Notes: a model not told the origin generated them from the sequence alone. A DNA stretch of 64,000 nt from Silene latifolia (GCF_048544455.1 NC_133537.1:18599541-18663540); one strand, 5' to 3'. Counted from the first letter of the stretch, positions 9,888 to 23,500 are shown. Numbers and translations are program-made.

Positions 9888-11419
9888 TTGAGGATTTAAA
9901 ACTTTTTAAAGCTTTTTCGATTGTGGGTATGTAATTGATTATTCAAAGTTTATTGATTAAACTTTAACTAATCAACTAATGAAAGTAAACAGAATAAACG
10001 AAACAAACGAAAGAACGAAGAGACACACGGTTTTTGAAGTGGTTCAGTTTCACAAGTCGAAACCTACGTCCACTATTCTCGATTAATAAATTTAGTACCT
10101 TTCTACGGATTACAAATTTACTAACTCAACTCGTACAACTAACTCTAGCTGTAACTCAATGAGTACCGTTAAATACTCGAGTGACTAACTTACGCTAATA
10201 AGAAAGCACTAATGATTCTAACAAAGGTTCACGTTAATGAACAAGTTGAGAATTCAACTAAGCACTATTATCTTATAACGATAAATGAAGAACGAGTATG
10301 CGAGTTTTATGACACACGACCTTTCAAAATAGCAAATCGGTTTTTCTGCTTAAAATACACGGTTTGCTTTGTAAAAATTAAAATCAATTTTTATGCTTAA
10401 GGTCTCTATTTTAGATGTTGTAAATAGCAAAGTATTTATAGGAGGAGAAAGAGTAGGCTACACGGTTTTGTCAAACCCTAATAGCTGAAATAATAAGATA
10501 TAGAAACAAATCATATCTTCTTATTATCTCTTTCCTAAAAGCTCTCAAAAGATAATAAAGAATATTCAAAGAGATAGAATATAATCTTTCCAATTATTAT
10601 CTTTACTATAAATTCTAAGATTATGATAAGATTTCCTAAAATAAGAATATCTTTAATCATAAATAAATATATTAAGTAAGATATATAAGATATGTAAAGA
10701 TATTATTATAGAATAAAATCTTTACCTAATATACCCTAGGCAACACGAGAAACCACGGCCCACAAGCTCGTGAATCGTGCAAACCCTAGTCTTAACATAT
10801 AATTAGAATTTAGGTTTTAAGAGAGGCTATATAGAAACCTTAATTAGTAGCAAAGTCCAACTCATAAGTTGATCCATCATGACTACCAATTAACGTTTAC
10901 TATAAAACCGGACTCCTCACTAAACCGGGCATTAATATATAAATACTTTCATTAAAACATTTAAAATAAACTTTAAACAATTACAAAACAATTTTCGAAA
11001 CAATTATAAGTCGTGTACAGAAACTCAGCATCTCAATGTTATAGTAGGAGAGCTATAACATTGAGCTCTTTTACTTGTAATGTTATAGCTACAAAGCCAT
11101 AACTTTACCAATTCAAGAAACTCATTCTTAATTACCATTACGAGATAATCACCTATACTATTCTAATCTTCAAGAAGATCTTCGAGTACAGGCTACGTCA
11201 TCATCCAAGCTTGATTAATCTTTAGACGGACTTCGTCTTCACACAATACTTGAATGGATCTCGAACCGTTTGATCTTGATTGAAGGCTTGAACGTTTCAT
11301 GCAATTGTCATAATCTTCTATGTAGCTCGTAATAGGTTAATCCTAAAGCACTTAACAAACGATTACAAGCAATAAGTATATAGAAAGTAAATCACCTTGA
11401 CATCATCAAAATATAAACA

Positions 11420-12054
11420 TATAAGCTATATGGTCCCCATTTCCGGCATCTGCAGTTGAAGTTGCCTTCAAAAGTCCTGCTGCTGGCCCTTTGGCTTCAG
11501 TTCGAGGGGCTGAAGAGGGTCGTGAAAGTCTTCAATTTCTTAATTCAACTCAAGTGAACGATTTTAAAAGAAAGAAAATGAATTTTTTCATTTTCATTTT
11601 AAAAAAAGCGGAGATCTTGTGTTCCTGTCCGTATTCGATTTGTCGTCGGAGGTGGCTTTTTGGGTTTCGCTTGTGGACTTCTTTGACATTTTTTCTTGTC
11701 CGAGGTTGGTGTTGAAGGGTACTTTGAGTGAGGCTCCTGGTTGTTTCGGTGTGGGGCTGGGTTTGGTATTTAGGCTTTAATTTTTAGAGGAGTGGGAGTT
11801 GGGTGGGCTTGGGATGGGGTTCTAAACGGTGGTGATGGTCCGGGTCCGGTGCTGTGGTTTTCCGATAACACTTGTACGATTACTTTTGATTTATAATCAT
11901 ACATCTCTGGTTTTTCTAACTTTCAAAATAATCTACTCATAGAAGAGCATTTGTGTTTTTAATCACCTCTTAAAGGTGTTCTATCTTAGCTTTCCAAGTT
12001 GGGGTTGGTTTGTGAAAAGTTATGGGTACCATTTCTATTGATGTAATTTTTCTT
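11420..12054. other. Host-like sequence between Copia LTR and TPR pseudogene
   Basis: A frame at about 11430-11560 looks coding (it includes FKSPAAGPLASVRGAEEGRE) but then runs into a stop-rich, low-complexity stretch. From 11640 to 11880 the sequence is T- and G-rich with no recognisable product. This may be the 5' end or intron of the TPR gene that follows; I could not identify it. Confidence 0.3.
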
Positions 12055-12890
12055 AAGCACTTTGTTATTGCACATGGAAATGGTGAGTTTAAGGAGGAAG
12101 ATTTATTACTTTTTAGCTCCTTCTTACCAAGGGAAGGAACCCATTTGGTTAAGGTTAAATTCCTTAAAGAGAGGAGGTAACGACTTCTTTAAACAAAATA
12201 TGTTTGACTCTGCTGGCGGCTGCCATGAAATGGCATGTCGACTTTTATGTCTGGTTTTGGAATCTATGGAGGACTATGACGTTGAATCTGTCGTGCATTT
12301 AGCAATCTCTTTAAATTTGAATTTAGCGGCTTGCGCTAATAAGCTCCATGAGTATAAGGCGGCCATAAACTGTTGCTCCTGGAAGCGCAAATTGATCTAG
12401 AAACTGCGTCAATGCTTGAACCTAAGAATAAAGATATCTTTAGAGAACTGAATGTTGTTAAGAATCTACGGGCTATTAATCATAACGGTAAAAGAAGTAT
12501 TGATGACCAGTTGCTATGTGAGGTGGATAGGGAAAGTAAAAGACTTATCGTTGATTTTGATAATACTGGAGACATTCCAGTACACGATAATGGTGGGTCT
12601 TCTTGTGGCTCTTGCGTTACTCCACCTTCTGACCCCATTGTCAAGGATTCTTGCATTTCTGATGATAACCTTCCTATAAATTTCGAAGAAAACGCTTCCC
12701 CTAATATTGATTTGGATCACAATCACAAAGTCTCTCACAATCACAAAGACTCTCAAATGGGTGATAATGAGCATATTCCTAATAACTCGGTTCTTGAGTT
12801 CTCAAGAAAGGGTGGAAGAAATTCACGACTAAGGATCTCTGGAAAAGCTTATAAAAAAATTCTTCAAGGTAATAAGGTGAGCTATTACAA
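12055..12890 (+). pseudogene. TPR-domain protein gene (FKBP-like co-chaperone type), broken
   Basis: Seen: from 12055 the frame runs to LVKVKFLKER and stops at 12178-12180. The next frame then continues with GNDFFKQNMFDSAGG, so a single-base change near 12175 breaks the gene. A TPR core follows (VVHLAISLNLNLAACANKLH at about 12292-12350). The frame changes again near 12375, before IDLETASMLEPKNKDIFREL. In the TPR family the middle repeat, usually with a KALFRRA-like motif, would lie between these two blocks, so about 30 residues are missing. TPR modules of this kind bind Hsp90 or Hsp70 tails. With two frame changes and an internal deletion I treat it as a pseudogene; sequencing error cannot be excluded for the first. 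Confidence 0.6.
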
Positions 12891-12900
12891 TAACGGTGTT

Positions 12901-13729
12901 GCTCTTTCACATACGCATTTTACTCTTTCACATATTTTTTCTCATAAATTTTCCATATTTTACCCCTCTCAAATTCTACGCCAAAACACACCCAAATTGT
13001 GTCTCTTTCCCTTCTTCAACATCTGATCAAATTACTTCTTGAATTTGCAATTATAGATCACCATTATCAATTCATCATACATATCCTATCAGTTATTGCC
13101 CACCCATAGAATATTTTTTCCCCAGAAAAAATTGGTTTGCAAAATACGTACTACCTCTCCATCATTAAAACCCTAAAAGCACTATTATTGAACATTTATG
13201 AATTATAATTAGATAATAGAATAAGTATGTGTAATCATCATTAATAATATGAATAAATTCTCTCTTTCTTTATATTGTAGTTTTGTTTAATAATTTAAGA
13301 TTTTCAAGTTTATTATGGTAAGAGACTAGGCGGTGGTATTCGTTAATGTAGCATTACAGGTGATAACATACACGCTCTTTGACGGAAACGGGGTATTCAC
13401 CAGCGAGACGGAGGTGGTGCCGTGGTGGAGTTTACTTGTTGTGCGCATGTGACAAGGATTGTGCGTGCGCGAAAGAAGGCGGTAGACATGCCTGTGACTG
13501 CAAGTGATAGCCGGAGTTGAGGGTGGCTGGGTAGAGGTGGTTTGGTAGGGTTTGCTGGTGGGGTTGGGTGTGAGATGTGGTAAGTCGTGGTGGTGGGTTA
13601 TTGGTGATAGGTGTTTTTGTTCATGTATTGTAAGCAAAAGAGGAGGATGGAAAATTGATTTTGAAAATGAGAGGGGTAACAAAGTAAAATGCGTATGTGA
13701 AAGAGTGAAATGCGTATGTGAAAGAGACT
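12901..13729. mobile_element. Terminal-inverted-repeat element inside the TPR pseudogene
   Basis: The left side, 'CTCTTTCACATACGCATTTT' (12903-12922), is mirrored at the right end, where the complement reads CTCTTTCACATACGCATTTC twice in tandem (about 13688-13727). Inverted similarity continues more weakly inward, for example TTACCCCTCTC on both sides. The body is non-coding. I found no clear target-site duplication, although CTATxACAAT occurs just outside both ends. A diverged Mutator-type or foldback element is likely; boundaries are accurate to about 20 bp. Confidence 0.5.
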
Positions 13730-13736
13730 TGTCAAC

Positions 13737-14512
13737 TATGACAATTCGGATCCTTAATATTGAGGTCACCAAGGACTCAAGGAGGGAGGAATTACAAGAG
13801 ATCATTATAAGATAAAGAACAGGAGGAGACGTTCAAAAAAGCGGAAACTCAAGTGGTGGTGAATGAAGAAGCGTCTTCTTCTTCAGGGGTCATCAATGGA
13901 ATTCATGGTACTAGTTCGAGGGAGTCCTCTATTGGTGGCGTAAGTTCAAAGTCATCCTCTTTTTGTGACAACTTATCTCCTTCTGGGTTTCAAATCCTCC
14001 AAGGAAACCCTACGGTTGTTGCTCCAAATTCAGGCGTACATGTTCCTTTGGCGTATGACAAGGCCAACGCCTCTATTTGCTTTCAAGCCCATAAGGATTC
14101 AAATGAACATCATTTGTTCCTTTTTTCAGCTTGTCCTATGAAGCGTAAGATTTCTTCGTTTGGTAAACTGTCACGTACCTCGACTACACGCAGGTTTTGC
14201 AGGTACCCTTCTAATTGTCGAGTGAGTGAGAAAAAGTGAATTACTAACTCCAAGAAGAATCATAGCCAAGGGGATGAATCTCCGAGACACAATGTATCTA
14301 CTTGCTTTACAAGTAGGTCTCGCTCCCGTAAATTTCTACGTCCTCAAGGCGTAAGTGTGTCTTGTTGTAGACACTCCCCCGAAGCTCAATTAGCAAAGAA
14401 GAGAAAAGAAGTTTTCGCTCATTTGGCAAGCTCAGATCGTCCCCTCAAGAAGCCTTTTCTGTTTTCTAACCCCATTCTTAGTTTAATTTCCTTTGCAGAT
14501 AATGTAAAATAA
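13737..14512 (+). pseudogene. Downstream coding remnant of the disrupted gene
   Basis: Several short frames here have protein-like composition: RILNIEVTKDSRREELQEI at about 13743-13800, a serine-rich stretch at 13853-14239, and a basic stretch from 14239 to a TAA at 14510-14512 (including AKKRKEVFAHLASSDRPLKK). They are interrupted by stops. They lie on the same strand directly beyond the inserted TIR element, so they may be the C-terminal part of the TPR gene. I do not recognise the domain. Confidence 0.35.
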
Positions 14513-15263
14513 TGTCCGACTCGGAGAGTCGGGTAGGTGCTGTATAAGGAAACTTTCTTTTCTGTTGCCAAAAAAAAGGGTCTAAATGGCGTACGGATAT
14601 TTCCTTGCTAATTACCTGTTACAGAAGTTCCGACTGAATGAGTATATGAGCATAGTACTTGTTATGTTGCAGATGACCTAAAGCAAAATCATGAGTATAC
14701 AGCACTTGTTTACTACTTACCTTCTCTGCCATCATTAAAAAACAACAAATGTATGTTCAACCGCGTAGATACGGAGCTGGGAATATGATGACATTAGTTT
14801 ACCACTTGATTTTTATTTTTATTTCTTTTATCCTTTCTTTTTTATTACTGCGTCGAGTTGTAGTATCTTTAGACTATATGTTTGCTTTCGATTGATTGGA
14901 GATGCCAACCTCATTATTATAAATAAATGTGGATTTTTCTCTTCTAAATGAAAGTTTCGAGAAAATTCTTAGCTAGACCTGGTGTAATAATTCATGGTAG
15001 GCTCTAGTTAATAAAAAATCTTCTTTCTTATTTTACCTAAATACTTCAGTTTTCTACTTTGCTATATATAGATGTGTGTTATATTCCAATTTTTAGAAGT
15101 TGGGGTATACGATGACATCGTACACACTCTTGCGCTTTGATATCACATTCTACACTCTTTTTTCAGTTGTTATATGTGGCGTAAAAGCGAACCATAAATG
15201 TAAGACATCTATTGCAATGTTTTCTACAATATTTATTGTATACACAAAAACTGAGCAACAAGC
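14513..15263. other. Intergenic AT-rich sequence
   Basis: No supported gene, repeat or element was seen. Similarity to the region upstream of SDR copy 2 begins at about 15257-15264, which marks the apparent left edge of the SDR duplication. Confidence 0.5.
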
Positions 15264-15526
15264 TCGACGTGTAGGCTTTAGAAATAGGATTGTCACATTA
15301 GAATTCCAGTTGGCTTTATTTATACGAGTATTTCAGGACACATTCGCTGACATCAAGTAGCAAAGATTAAGAGTCCTGTATACCATCTATCTTTGCGGTA
15401 CAAGGGTGTGTTACAGTCATGGCAAGCTCAAGTGCTCAACTATGATGATGAGGTATATCCAACACTCCTCTCTGCATTCAATCTACTCCACATTTGGCCT
15501 TATAATACTCTACTGCAATTTCTTAT

Positions 15527-16216
15527 TGATAGAATTATGAGAAAGGTTTGAATATCATTAGAATTGCATAATTAACAAAGTGTACAAGCCTAGGTATATA
15601 TACTATTACAATGAGAATGAAAGGCTAACCTAGAACATTATAGTTGCCGTAATACAAGGCCAAAGAATAGGAAACAAGATCAAGCTAATATATTATACAC
15701 TAATATATATGTTAACTATATACTAATAAGATAATTAGAAGATACTACGTAATATTCTCAATATGCCCCCGCAAGACGGACGGCGGAACGGAAAGTACGA
15801 TCTTGGATAGTAAGACAAGAAGACGAGGGCGAGTATAGCAGTAGGAGGCAGTGAGTGTTGCGAGACCGATGAAGTGGGGTAGCCACAAAGGCACAAAGTT
15901 TGAGAGGGGTGGTCATGGCTGACCAATTTTGATAAGGTTGACCATGGGATACCAAAGTAGGGGTTTTGACTCTGGTAGCCAAGTGGGTGGTGGCGGAAAA
16001 TTTGGTAGTGACCGAAAGGTTAGGTTTGATGCAATTCTCGGGTGATGCAGCGGAAGAGGGTTGGTTTGAAATTGCCATAAAAGTGAAGGTGTATATGAGA
16101 TTATGAGATAAAGAAATCAGGAAACGTGGAGTTGGGTTGAAAAGAGATTGACTATATATATATTTTTTTAATATTAAGAAAATGCAAGGAGGTTTTGGTT
16201 GGTACGAGAATTTGGT

Positions 16217-16253
<37 letters not shown>

Positions 16254-17453
16254 AGAAAGAAGAAAAAGGGAAAAATAGATAACAAGATTTGAGTGTTTGA
16301 CCGAGCGAGTTGTGGCCATTTTTTTTTTTTTTTGGAGTGTCTAAGAGGACGATAAAGTTAAAAAGGTGGTCGTGTGAATGACTAAGTTTGTAGTAAAAGG
16401 GCGGACTTGTGAGTAGTGACCAAAATTATAAGGGGTGGCCAAATTGGCGACAAAGTTTTTGAGGGGTGGTCAAACGGTTGACCAAGTCGGTGATGCCAGG
16501 TAGCCGGAGGTGTCGTGTTGATCGTGTAGACAGTCGGAGGAGGAGGTGTCGAAATATGCTTAAGTTAGACGGTTTTTCGAAAAATAAAGTGTTTTGCGAC
16601 GGTCTTTGCTGAGGTCGTTGGAGGGTCAAACGGTAACGAAAATCCGAGGTTTTGGACGTTTTGGAATCGTGAGATTACGAATTTTGTGAATATGGGAAGA
16701 GTCGGGGTCTTTGATAGTCTTAAATGGTGTGAAAAAGGGCGATAACAGGCCTGGTCAGAAACTCTGTTTTCGAGAAAACGGAAGCGATTTGATTCGTTTT
16801 GGCCAGGACTTTGGGTGCGATTTTCGAGGGTTTTAAGCTCGGGTGATAATGGGAGGTGTCGATGTGGGTTTTAGCAAGGTGGTCGAATGATGGTACCACG
16901 GTGGTTGTGAATGGTGACGATTGATGATGGGTCGTCTGTTTCGATTCCGTTTATGCGTTTGATGCAGGTGGGACTCGTGGTTGTGTGACTAAGGAGTATG
17001 GTCATTTTCGAGGTCGAGTGACGATGGTGGTGGTGAGACGGTCGATTTTGGTGATCACGGTGGTGAATTGTGGTGATGCGTGGAAGGTGTTTGCGGTGTT
17101 TCGAAAGCGACGGGTGTACGTTTGATGCAATTCTTGGGGGTAAGAGTGGTGGGTAGCGGAAGAGGATCAACTCTTAAGGCGTTAACCTTTATCAAGAGCA
17201 CGAGGCTCTGATACCATGATAGAATTATGAGAAAGGTTTGAATATCATTAGAATTGCATAATTAACAAAGTGTACAAGCCTAGGTATATATACTATTACA
17301 ATGAGAATGAAAGGCTAACCTAGAACATTATAGTTGCCGTAATACAAGGCCAAAGAATAGGAAACAAGATCAAGCTAATATATTATACACTAATATATAT
17401 GTTAACTATATACTAATAAGATAATTAGAAGATACTACGTAATATTCTCAATA
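15527..17453 (-). mobile_element. Non-autonomous LTR retrotransposon, 1.9 kb
   Basis: Direct repeats of 237 bp (15527-15763 and 17217-17453), apparently identical, bound a 1.45 kb interior. A tRNA-iMet primer site (complement TGGTATCAGAGCC) at 17204-17216 abuts the right LTR, so the element reads right to left. The target-site duplication is CTTAT (15522-15526 and 17454-17458), and the corresponding site near 36712-36720 in SDR copy 2 is empty. The interior has no Gag or Pol, a 30-odd-base T run at 16219-16252 and a short one at 16320. On the element's own strand the LTR starts TATTGAG and ends ATCA, so one end is not the usual TG. Confidence 0.85.
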
Positions 17454-17547
17454 CTTATATCTTCCGATTTTTTAGAACATGATTGATTGCATTGAGAAAC
17501 TATGTTACTCCTAGTCGATTCAAAGGGGCGAAGGGTAGAACACGGGG

Positions 17548-20500
17548 TGTAATACCCGGTATTTTAATATGATATTATATTAGGCCGAGTTACCAGCTGG
17601 GTCGTGTAGTGTATTTGTGACTCGGGTAATTATGTGACTCGGGTTTTAATTAATCTAACTAGGCTAGGCCCGTATCGTCTTAATAGCACCTATCCTATAT
17701 GTATAACCCATCTAACCAAACCCTAATCTCCCTATCACCATATTCATTTTAACCATAAGAAAAGAGAGAAAAGAGAGAAGATGGAGCCGTGTGTGAAGGG
17801 AGCCGCGTGAGAAATTGCGAGGCGATTTCTCAGCCTATTCTCATCCTATTTCGTAAGTAGACTATCCTATTACCTCTTTATTCAATTATTAGCATAATTA
17901 TAGTAGTATTGGGATAATTTTCGTAACCCTAGAATTGGTTTGGGGGTTTTTGATTATAAATTGTATGAGATAAATGAATGGAATAGTTACAGCAATTTAC
18001 AGATTCGTTGGTCTGTGTTATTTGAGTGTTTTACCTGTCTTAAATCCGTGGGATGCAAAAAGTTAAAGAAGAGACTCATATTTATTCCAAGCCTAGTTTA
18101 TGCCTGTGAAAATTGGTAGTATTTCACCGTGTAGTTTTTCCTGAAGAAATTATTTGTGAACGTCTATCTAAAACGTCCGCAAATCAGTAGAGGCTGAAAG
18201 ATTACTTCTAAAACATAATTTAGATATTGAATTGGTGCTGGGTCTTTTTCATATATTTAATTTAAAGAGTTTAGATGAGTTAGGCGTTGGTTTTACTTAA
18301 GAATCATTTGTCAAACTCGTTTTATGAATCAATACTTTTTATGCGACGGTTTCTGTCAGTTTTTGGAAATCAGTCTGAAAACCCTTGATAAGTTTGGAAT
18401 TTGAGAAAAACACGTTAGATATAAATTGTAGCTAAGACTCATGGGGTTCCAATTCAATTGGCCTTGCATCAATTCGAATTTTCTGGAATTAGTTATTCAT
18501 TTTATACCGAGTCCGCCATGAGCAGGAAAATCAGGAAAAGTCGTGTTTGTTCTTTAAATTGATATTCCTATTAAGTTATGATGAGTCTAGGTTATGTGCA
18601 TGATTAATTGACTGGGTAGATGGTAATTATACATAATTATGTTATGTAGGTGATGGATAAGTGAAGGATCATAAGTGATTGCTTGTGTGTGCTTGGATTG
18701 CGAAAAGGTAGGGAAATACACTTGACTTATTATCGTTGATGTTGAATTGTGTTGACTTGTTTGTGTTTCGTATGACCAAACTGTGAACGTTGACTTGCTT
18801 CGTGGCTGTTGATTTACGTTATGATTCATATCTTTGGAAGGTGATTGACTGAATTGATCGTATTGAGTATGTTATCACAACATTTGGTAACCGGCATGAT
18901 TTTATGATTGATCAGTTCAAAGATATATATATTGTGTTGCATTAATTTCTTTTGAGCATTCATATGCATTGGAGATGGAGGATGTTGTGGTGATGTGGTG
19001 TGGTGAAGATGATGTTGTGATAAGGCCCAGACGGGTTCTGCAGGACTTGCCCTGGTGTCCTCAGCTACGAGCTGGCAGATCGGCTACGGTCGATATATAG
19101 TCTACCGGGATCGGTATGGTGGGTGTTCGGGTTATGAGATATGAGTTGAGATGGAGATGGAGGTGACGGAGGAGCATGCATATCATATTTTGTTGTTTCA
19201 TTGTATTCCCTACTCAACCTCGTGGTTGACCCTGTGTATTCGTGAACACATGTGACGATCCAAATATTGGGAGCGGGCTTGACAAAGGGTTTATGAGATA
19301 GGTGGGAGCTTGATGGGCGTGAGACACTGGATCAGAAGACTTAGTAGCTAGATCATCATTTAGAAGACTTTCACTTTCATTTATGTTAGTTCCTTGTAAT
19401 TTGATGTAAAAGAGGTTTTGTAATAATTAAGTTAAAGTAATTATATATTTTGCCTTGGAGTTTAATTTGTTATTCACTACCTCGGGAAACCGAGATGGTA
19501 ACAGTCCGGTTTATTAGGGAATGTCTTGCTAATGGCTCCTTCATAAATCGGGGTGTTACAAAGTGGTATCAGAGAGAACGATCCTCGGGCCTAAACCAAT
19601 GAACCCAATGAACGTAGGATGTGTTTAAATAAAATGAACCCCTGGGAATAAACTGTTAGGAGCTCACAGTGCGGTTAAGAAGGCGCCCTTAATACGTGCT
19701 CTTTTGCCCTCTCAGTTTTGAATCAGGTAACCCGAGAGAAAATTGAGTGAATGGGGTAGTTAGAAGGAAAACCTTGGATATAATCGAGTTGATGTATACC
19801 TTGAGACCCATATATTCCAACCATTCTGCAGGACAACGTTACGGTAAGTATTTTGTATGAATGATGACGTGATCATATGATGTTGTGGAGATGAGAAATA
19901 AATTTTCGTGTTCAGATTGATAATCAATAAAGTGTTGGATTGTGGTAATCGTGAGCGTGAAAATAATTGCGAATTGATGAAATTTATCTGGATGGATGTG
20001 AATGACGTGTTGATAGTGCTATTATGTCTAGTGATATGCGGTTATGTGATCCCGAAGCCATGCTAGTATAGTATTGTGATAGTAATCAGAAACACTATTG
20101 AATTGCTTGTTTCTAGTCATAGCAATCGTGATTTAGATGTAAGGAGTAGATCGAGATGTGAAGGGATTTTATGGGATAAATGTTTACGTAAGTACAAAGT
20201 GTGAGATTTAAGTTGGGATGGGTTAGTATACATAGTATGTTCATAAGAGCTTGTAACATAGTAAAGAATGACCTAGTGATGAAACTCGTTTTGTTTGATT
20301 TTACTCTTTAATTGACCTTACTGCCATTTCTTTTCTGTTTATTGCCTATAGATGAAAATTTTATGAGAGATAGCCTCGTGAGTTAGTGTTCATTTGGCAT
20401 TGGTTTCATGCTTATAGGATATACGGATTAGGAGTAATAAATATTTTAGTGGGCTGTGGTCAGGAAGTTCCTGTGCAGTGATGTTTCGACCAACGATTTT

Positions 20501-23500
20501 GTAAAAATCCTCATTTAAATTGTATTAATAATTTTTGCATAATTCCAACTCCATCGATCAGAAGATTCGCGTATGTTTTCAAATTGATAAGCCACGAAAA
20601 TTCTTGATGTCTCTATATTAAATGGTAAGTTTTGCAAACTGACCCAAGTTTCGGACCAATTGCTGTCACATACTTGTTTGGACCAACTGAGTTGTAAAAT
20701 CCTTTAAAAATTGAATTCTTGAGCTTTGGACCTCATTCTTTTTCTCACGAATTATTAACTCTCTGTATATTATAAAAAGTAATATAACTCAAGTTTTCGT
20801 TGAACGGTTATTTATTCGTGATTTTTTTGGAAGTTACAACGTGAATCATAACTTTTAAAATGTGAATGCTATGTTGAGTTTTCATGCAGTTGTTCGATTA
20901 TTTCATGAGCCTTATTAATGTGAAATTATAGTGTCCTTATATGATGATAGTAGCACACATATTCATTGGTTATGTATCTTAACTAGTGATAAAAAAAAAT
21001 TAAAGTTTAGTTTATAACATTGTTGGCATGATAGTATGAGTGAAATTGAATAGCTTAATTTGATTCTTAATCGAGGGTGAAATATTTTATACGAGTCCAG
21101 TTGTTTGCATATTTTATGCTTGGCATGTTATAATATCTCTGGTGTGTTCATCATATTTGTATAGTGGTCGGATATATATAAATATAAAAGCGTATTGTCA
21201 TATCTTGGTAAAGTTGGTGGCGTTAAATGTTAACTTGATTGTTCTAATATACTCGCATGAATATTTATAATAATTATGTTTAAATGTTTACACATGGATG
21301 GTAGTAATGAGTATGTCTAAATGTTCACACATGTAGGATGTCATCCGAGTTCTAATGTCTTTTATGTGAGTCTGTGTGCCTATAGTTATACTTATTACTT
21401 TCATTGCATTAATTTATTTGATTGAACCTAAACTTATGATATGGTAATAAAATAGTGTTGTTGCTCCTTATTGGATATGTTCATAGTTGTATTGTCATGA
21501 AATGCTAAGGTGATTGTTGCAATTGTCACGATATTTGAAATATAGTTTGATATAGTTACGATATTTGAAATATATTCTCGAACCGTCGCTATGAATTATA
21601 ATGAAATAACCCTTTGATGATTCACATGTTATGCGTATGTTTAAATGATAGTCGTTATAGTTACGTTTAATTGAGCCGCGAGTTGCCTATTTGTTCAAAC
21701 CGTGCAAACCAGAGAACTTGTTCACCTTGCTAATCTTTTGTCATAGATAATGTTTTATAAGTTATATGATGGTATATGTACATGTTTAAGTTGTTTATGC
21801 GATATCTTTTATTTTCTTTGAAAATGAATTATCTTTGAGTTGATGGATACAATTGAATGGTATGGTTGCTAAAATGTTAAACATATGTGTGATATGGAAG
21901 TAATTTTGTTGTTATTGCGAATCATATAACCATTAATACTCAATTGTAATTTCAGTTGTTTGACTTCTACATTATTAAGTTAATTACTCATGACGCACAG
22001 TCGATGGTTCCGTAAGGAGTTTAACAGGGAATTTTATAATGTGCCTCCGATCTAAACTAATAATCTTCTTATATTGACTATATGGCTAGACTCTTGTCTA
22101 GTTCTTATGACGTGATAAATCGTTTTAAAATTTAACATGTGATTGAGTTGGTACTTATACTTTTGTGTGACCATGCAACCCGTGATAAATAGATCTGTAA
22201 TAAAGAGGTAAAATTTTGATTGAACACAGTTAATTTGTAGTTACTTGCTTTACATCATGGTACGAATCGTATGCTTTGATGAGACGTCACCAGGGAATGT
22301 GTACTATCTAAAAGGTCTCCGATTAAATCTTTGTAGTCATGTTAGCCGTGAATATAATCGAGTAAAGAAGTGCAACTAAAATCCTGATGTTGAGGTAATA
22401 GTCGTTCATTAGTAAACATAGGACTGAAATGAATAAGATGAACCTGTAAATTACGAAATATGAGTCGACACCTAAGCTTGTATTGTTTGAAGGAATTGAG
22501 TTAAGTTTATCTGATTTTGAGTTAAATGGATTCTATGGACGGCTCTGTTATAAGATTTATGTTAAGAAAGTTATTCACCGTCCAGTATGAAAGTAAAAGT
22601 TTTGAAAATGAAGTTAAATTTTGTCGTGTGAGTATAAATTGAATGAGATTTCCGGCCGATTAATCTGGTTGTATGGTTTCATGATATTTGCTAGTCTGGG
22701 GAATGAAGCTAGAACGGAGTCACAAATAGTGGGTTAATTTAGTCATGTTGTTCGTTCATGTAGTGAATTAGTGGGTTGTGGTTAGTTACGAATGTCAAAA
22801 CGGGAAATGTAATGTGGTGATTTAAGTGAGTTGTGTGTTAACATGGTATGTTGATATTAGCATGATATGTAATGAATATTTGTAAAATTGGTGTAGTTAA
22901 ATACATTTAATCTTTTATGTCATGGTGTTGGGTGCAGTTTAAATATATTTAACATCAAGAATGAAATTTTATGTATGATAGTATTGTATGTTAACTTTCC
23001 AATATCGTTGTTTACTCGCTTGACTGACTCGACCAATAAGCTTGTAAAATTTGCCAATCAATGTGCATTCGTCATTCGTCATTCGACCAATATTTCTTGG
23101 AAAATATGCTATTTGACATGAACCATATGTGAGCACCTAAGCATCTTCATCTTTGTAACCTGAGTAGTAATGTATAAATTAGATTGACAAGCAGATCCTG
23201 TGAATGTTATTGCATGTATTGATTGATATGAAGAGTGTTTAGATTAATACTGAAATGTCTTAAGTTATTCAACGTGGCTTTTGCTCCGATCCGTGGCGAT
23301 GTGCTGTAGCAGCAGTAACTGTAGCTTCCTTGAGAGAGCTTGTATATTGATTGTCTTTAGTAGGGATTAGTTAACTTGAACGTGAGTTGTGAATCTTTTA
23401 TCCTCTTTCAGTTGTTAGCAGTAGTTTGAGAACTTTTGTTATAATAATGAAGGTTACGGGGACGTAACCATGTTTAAGGAGGGTAGGATTGTAAAATCTT

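Larger units (their letters stand above)
1..11419 (-). mobile_element. Copia LTR retrotransposon (SIRE-type), 3' part outside the window
   Basis: The element reads right to left: 5' LTR (4740-4793 plus 9888 to about 11419), tRNA-iMet primer site, gag, then pol running off the left edge in reverse transcriptase. The SIRE-like assignment rests on the long coiled-coil Gag with two zinc knuckles, the LTR of about 1.6 kb after removal of a nested Helitron, and the G-rich run near the inner end of the LTR. The outer LTR limit is inferred from a CA dinucleotide at 11418-11419, where host-like sequence resumes. It is not confirmed by a target-site duplication because the other end is outside the window. 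Gag and pol look open, so the copy was probably young when the Helitron broke its LTR. Confidence 0.85.

Noticed and set aside
13326..13805. Long minus-strand frame (159 codons) in the TIR element
   Set aside because: It runs through the inverted repeat (HTHFTLSHTHFTL is a translation of the repeat) and has no family signature.
15758..16285. Minus-strand frame of 175 codons in the 1.9 kb LTR element
   Set aside because: It includes a lysine run from the poly(T) tract and no Gag or Pol motif. I keep it only as a doubtful relic of a small coding region.
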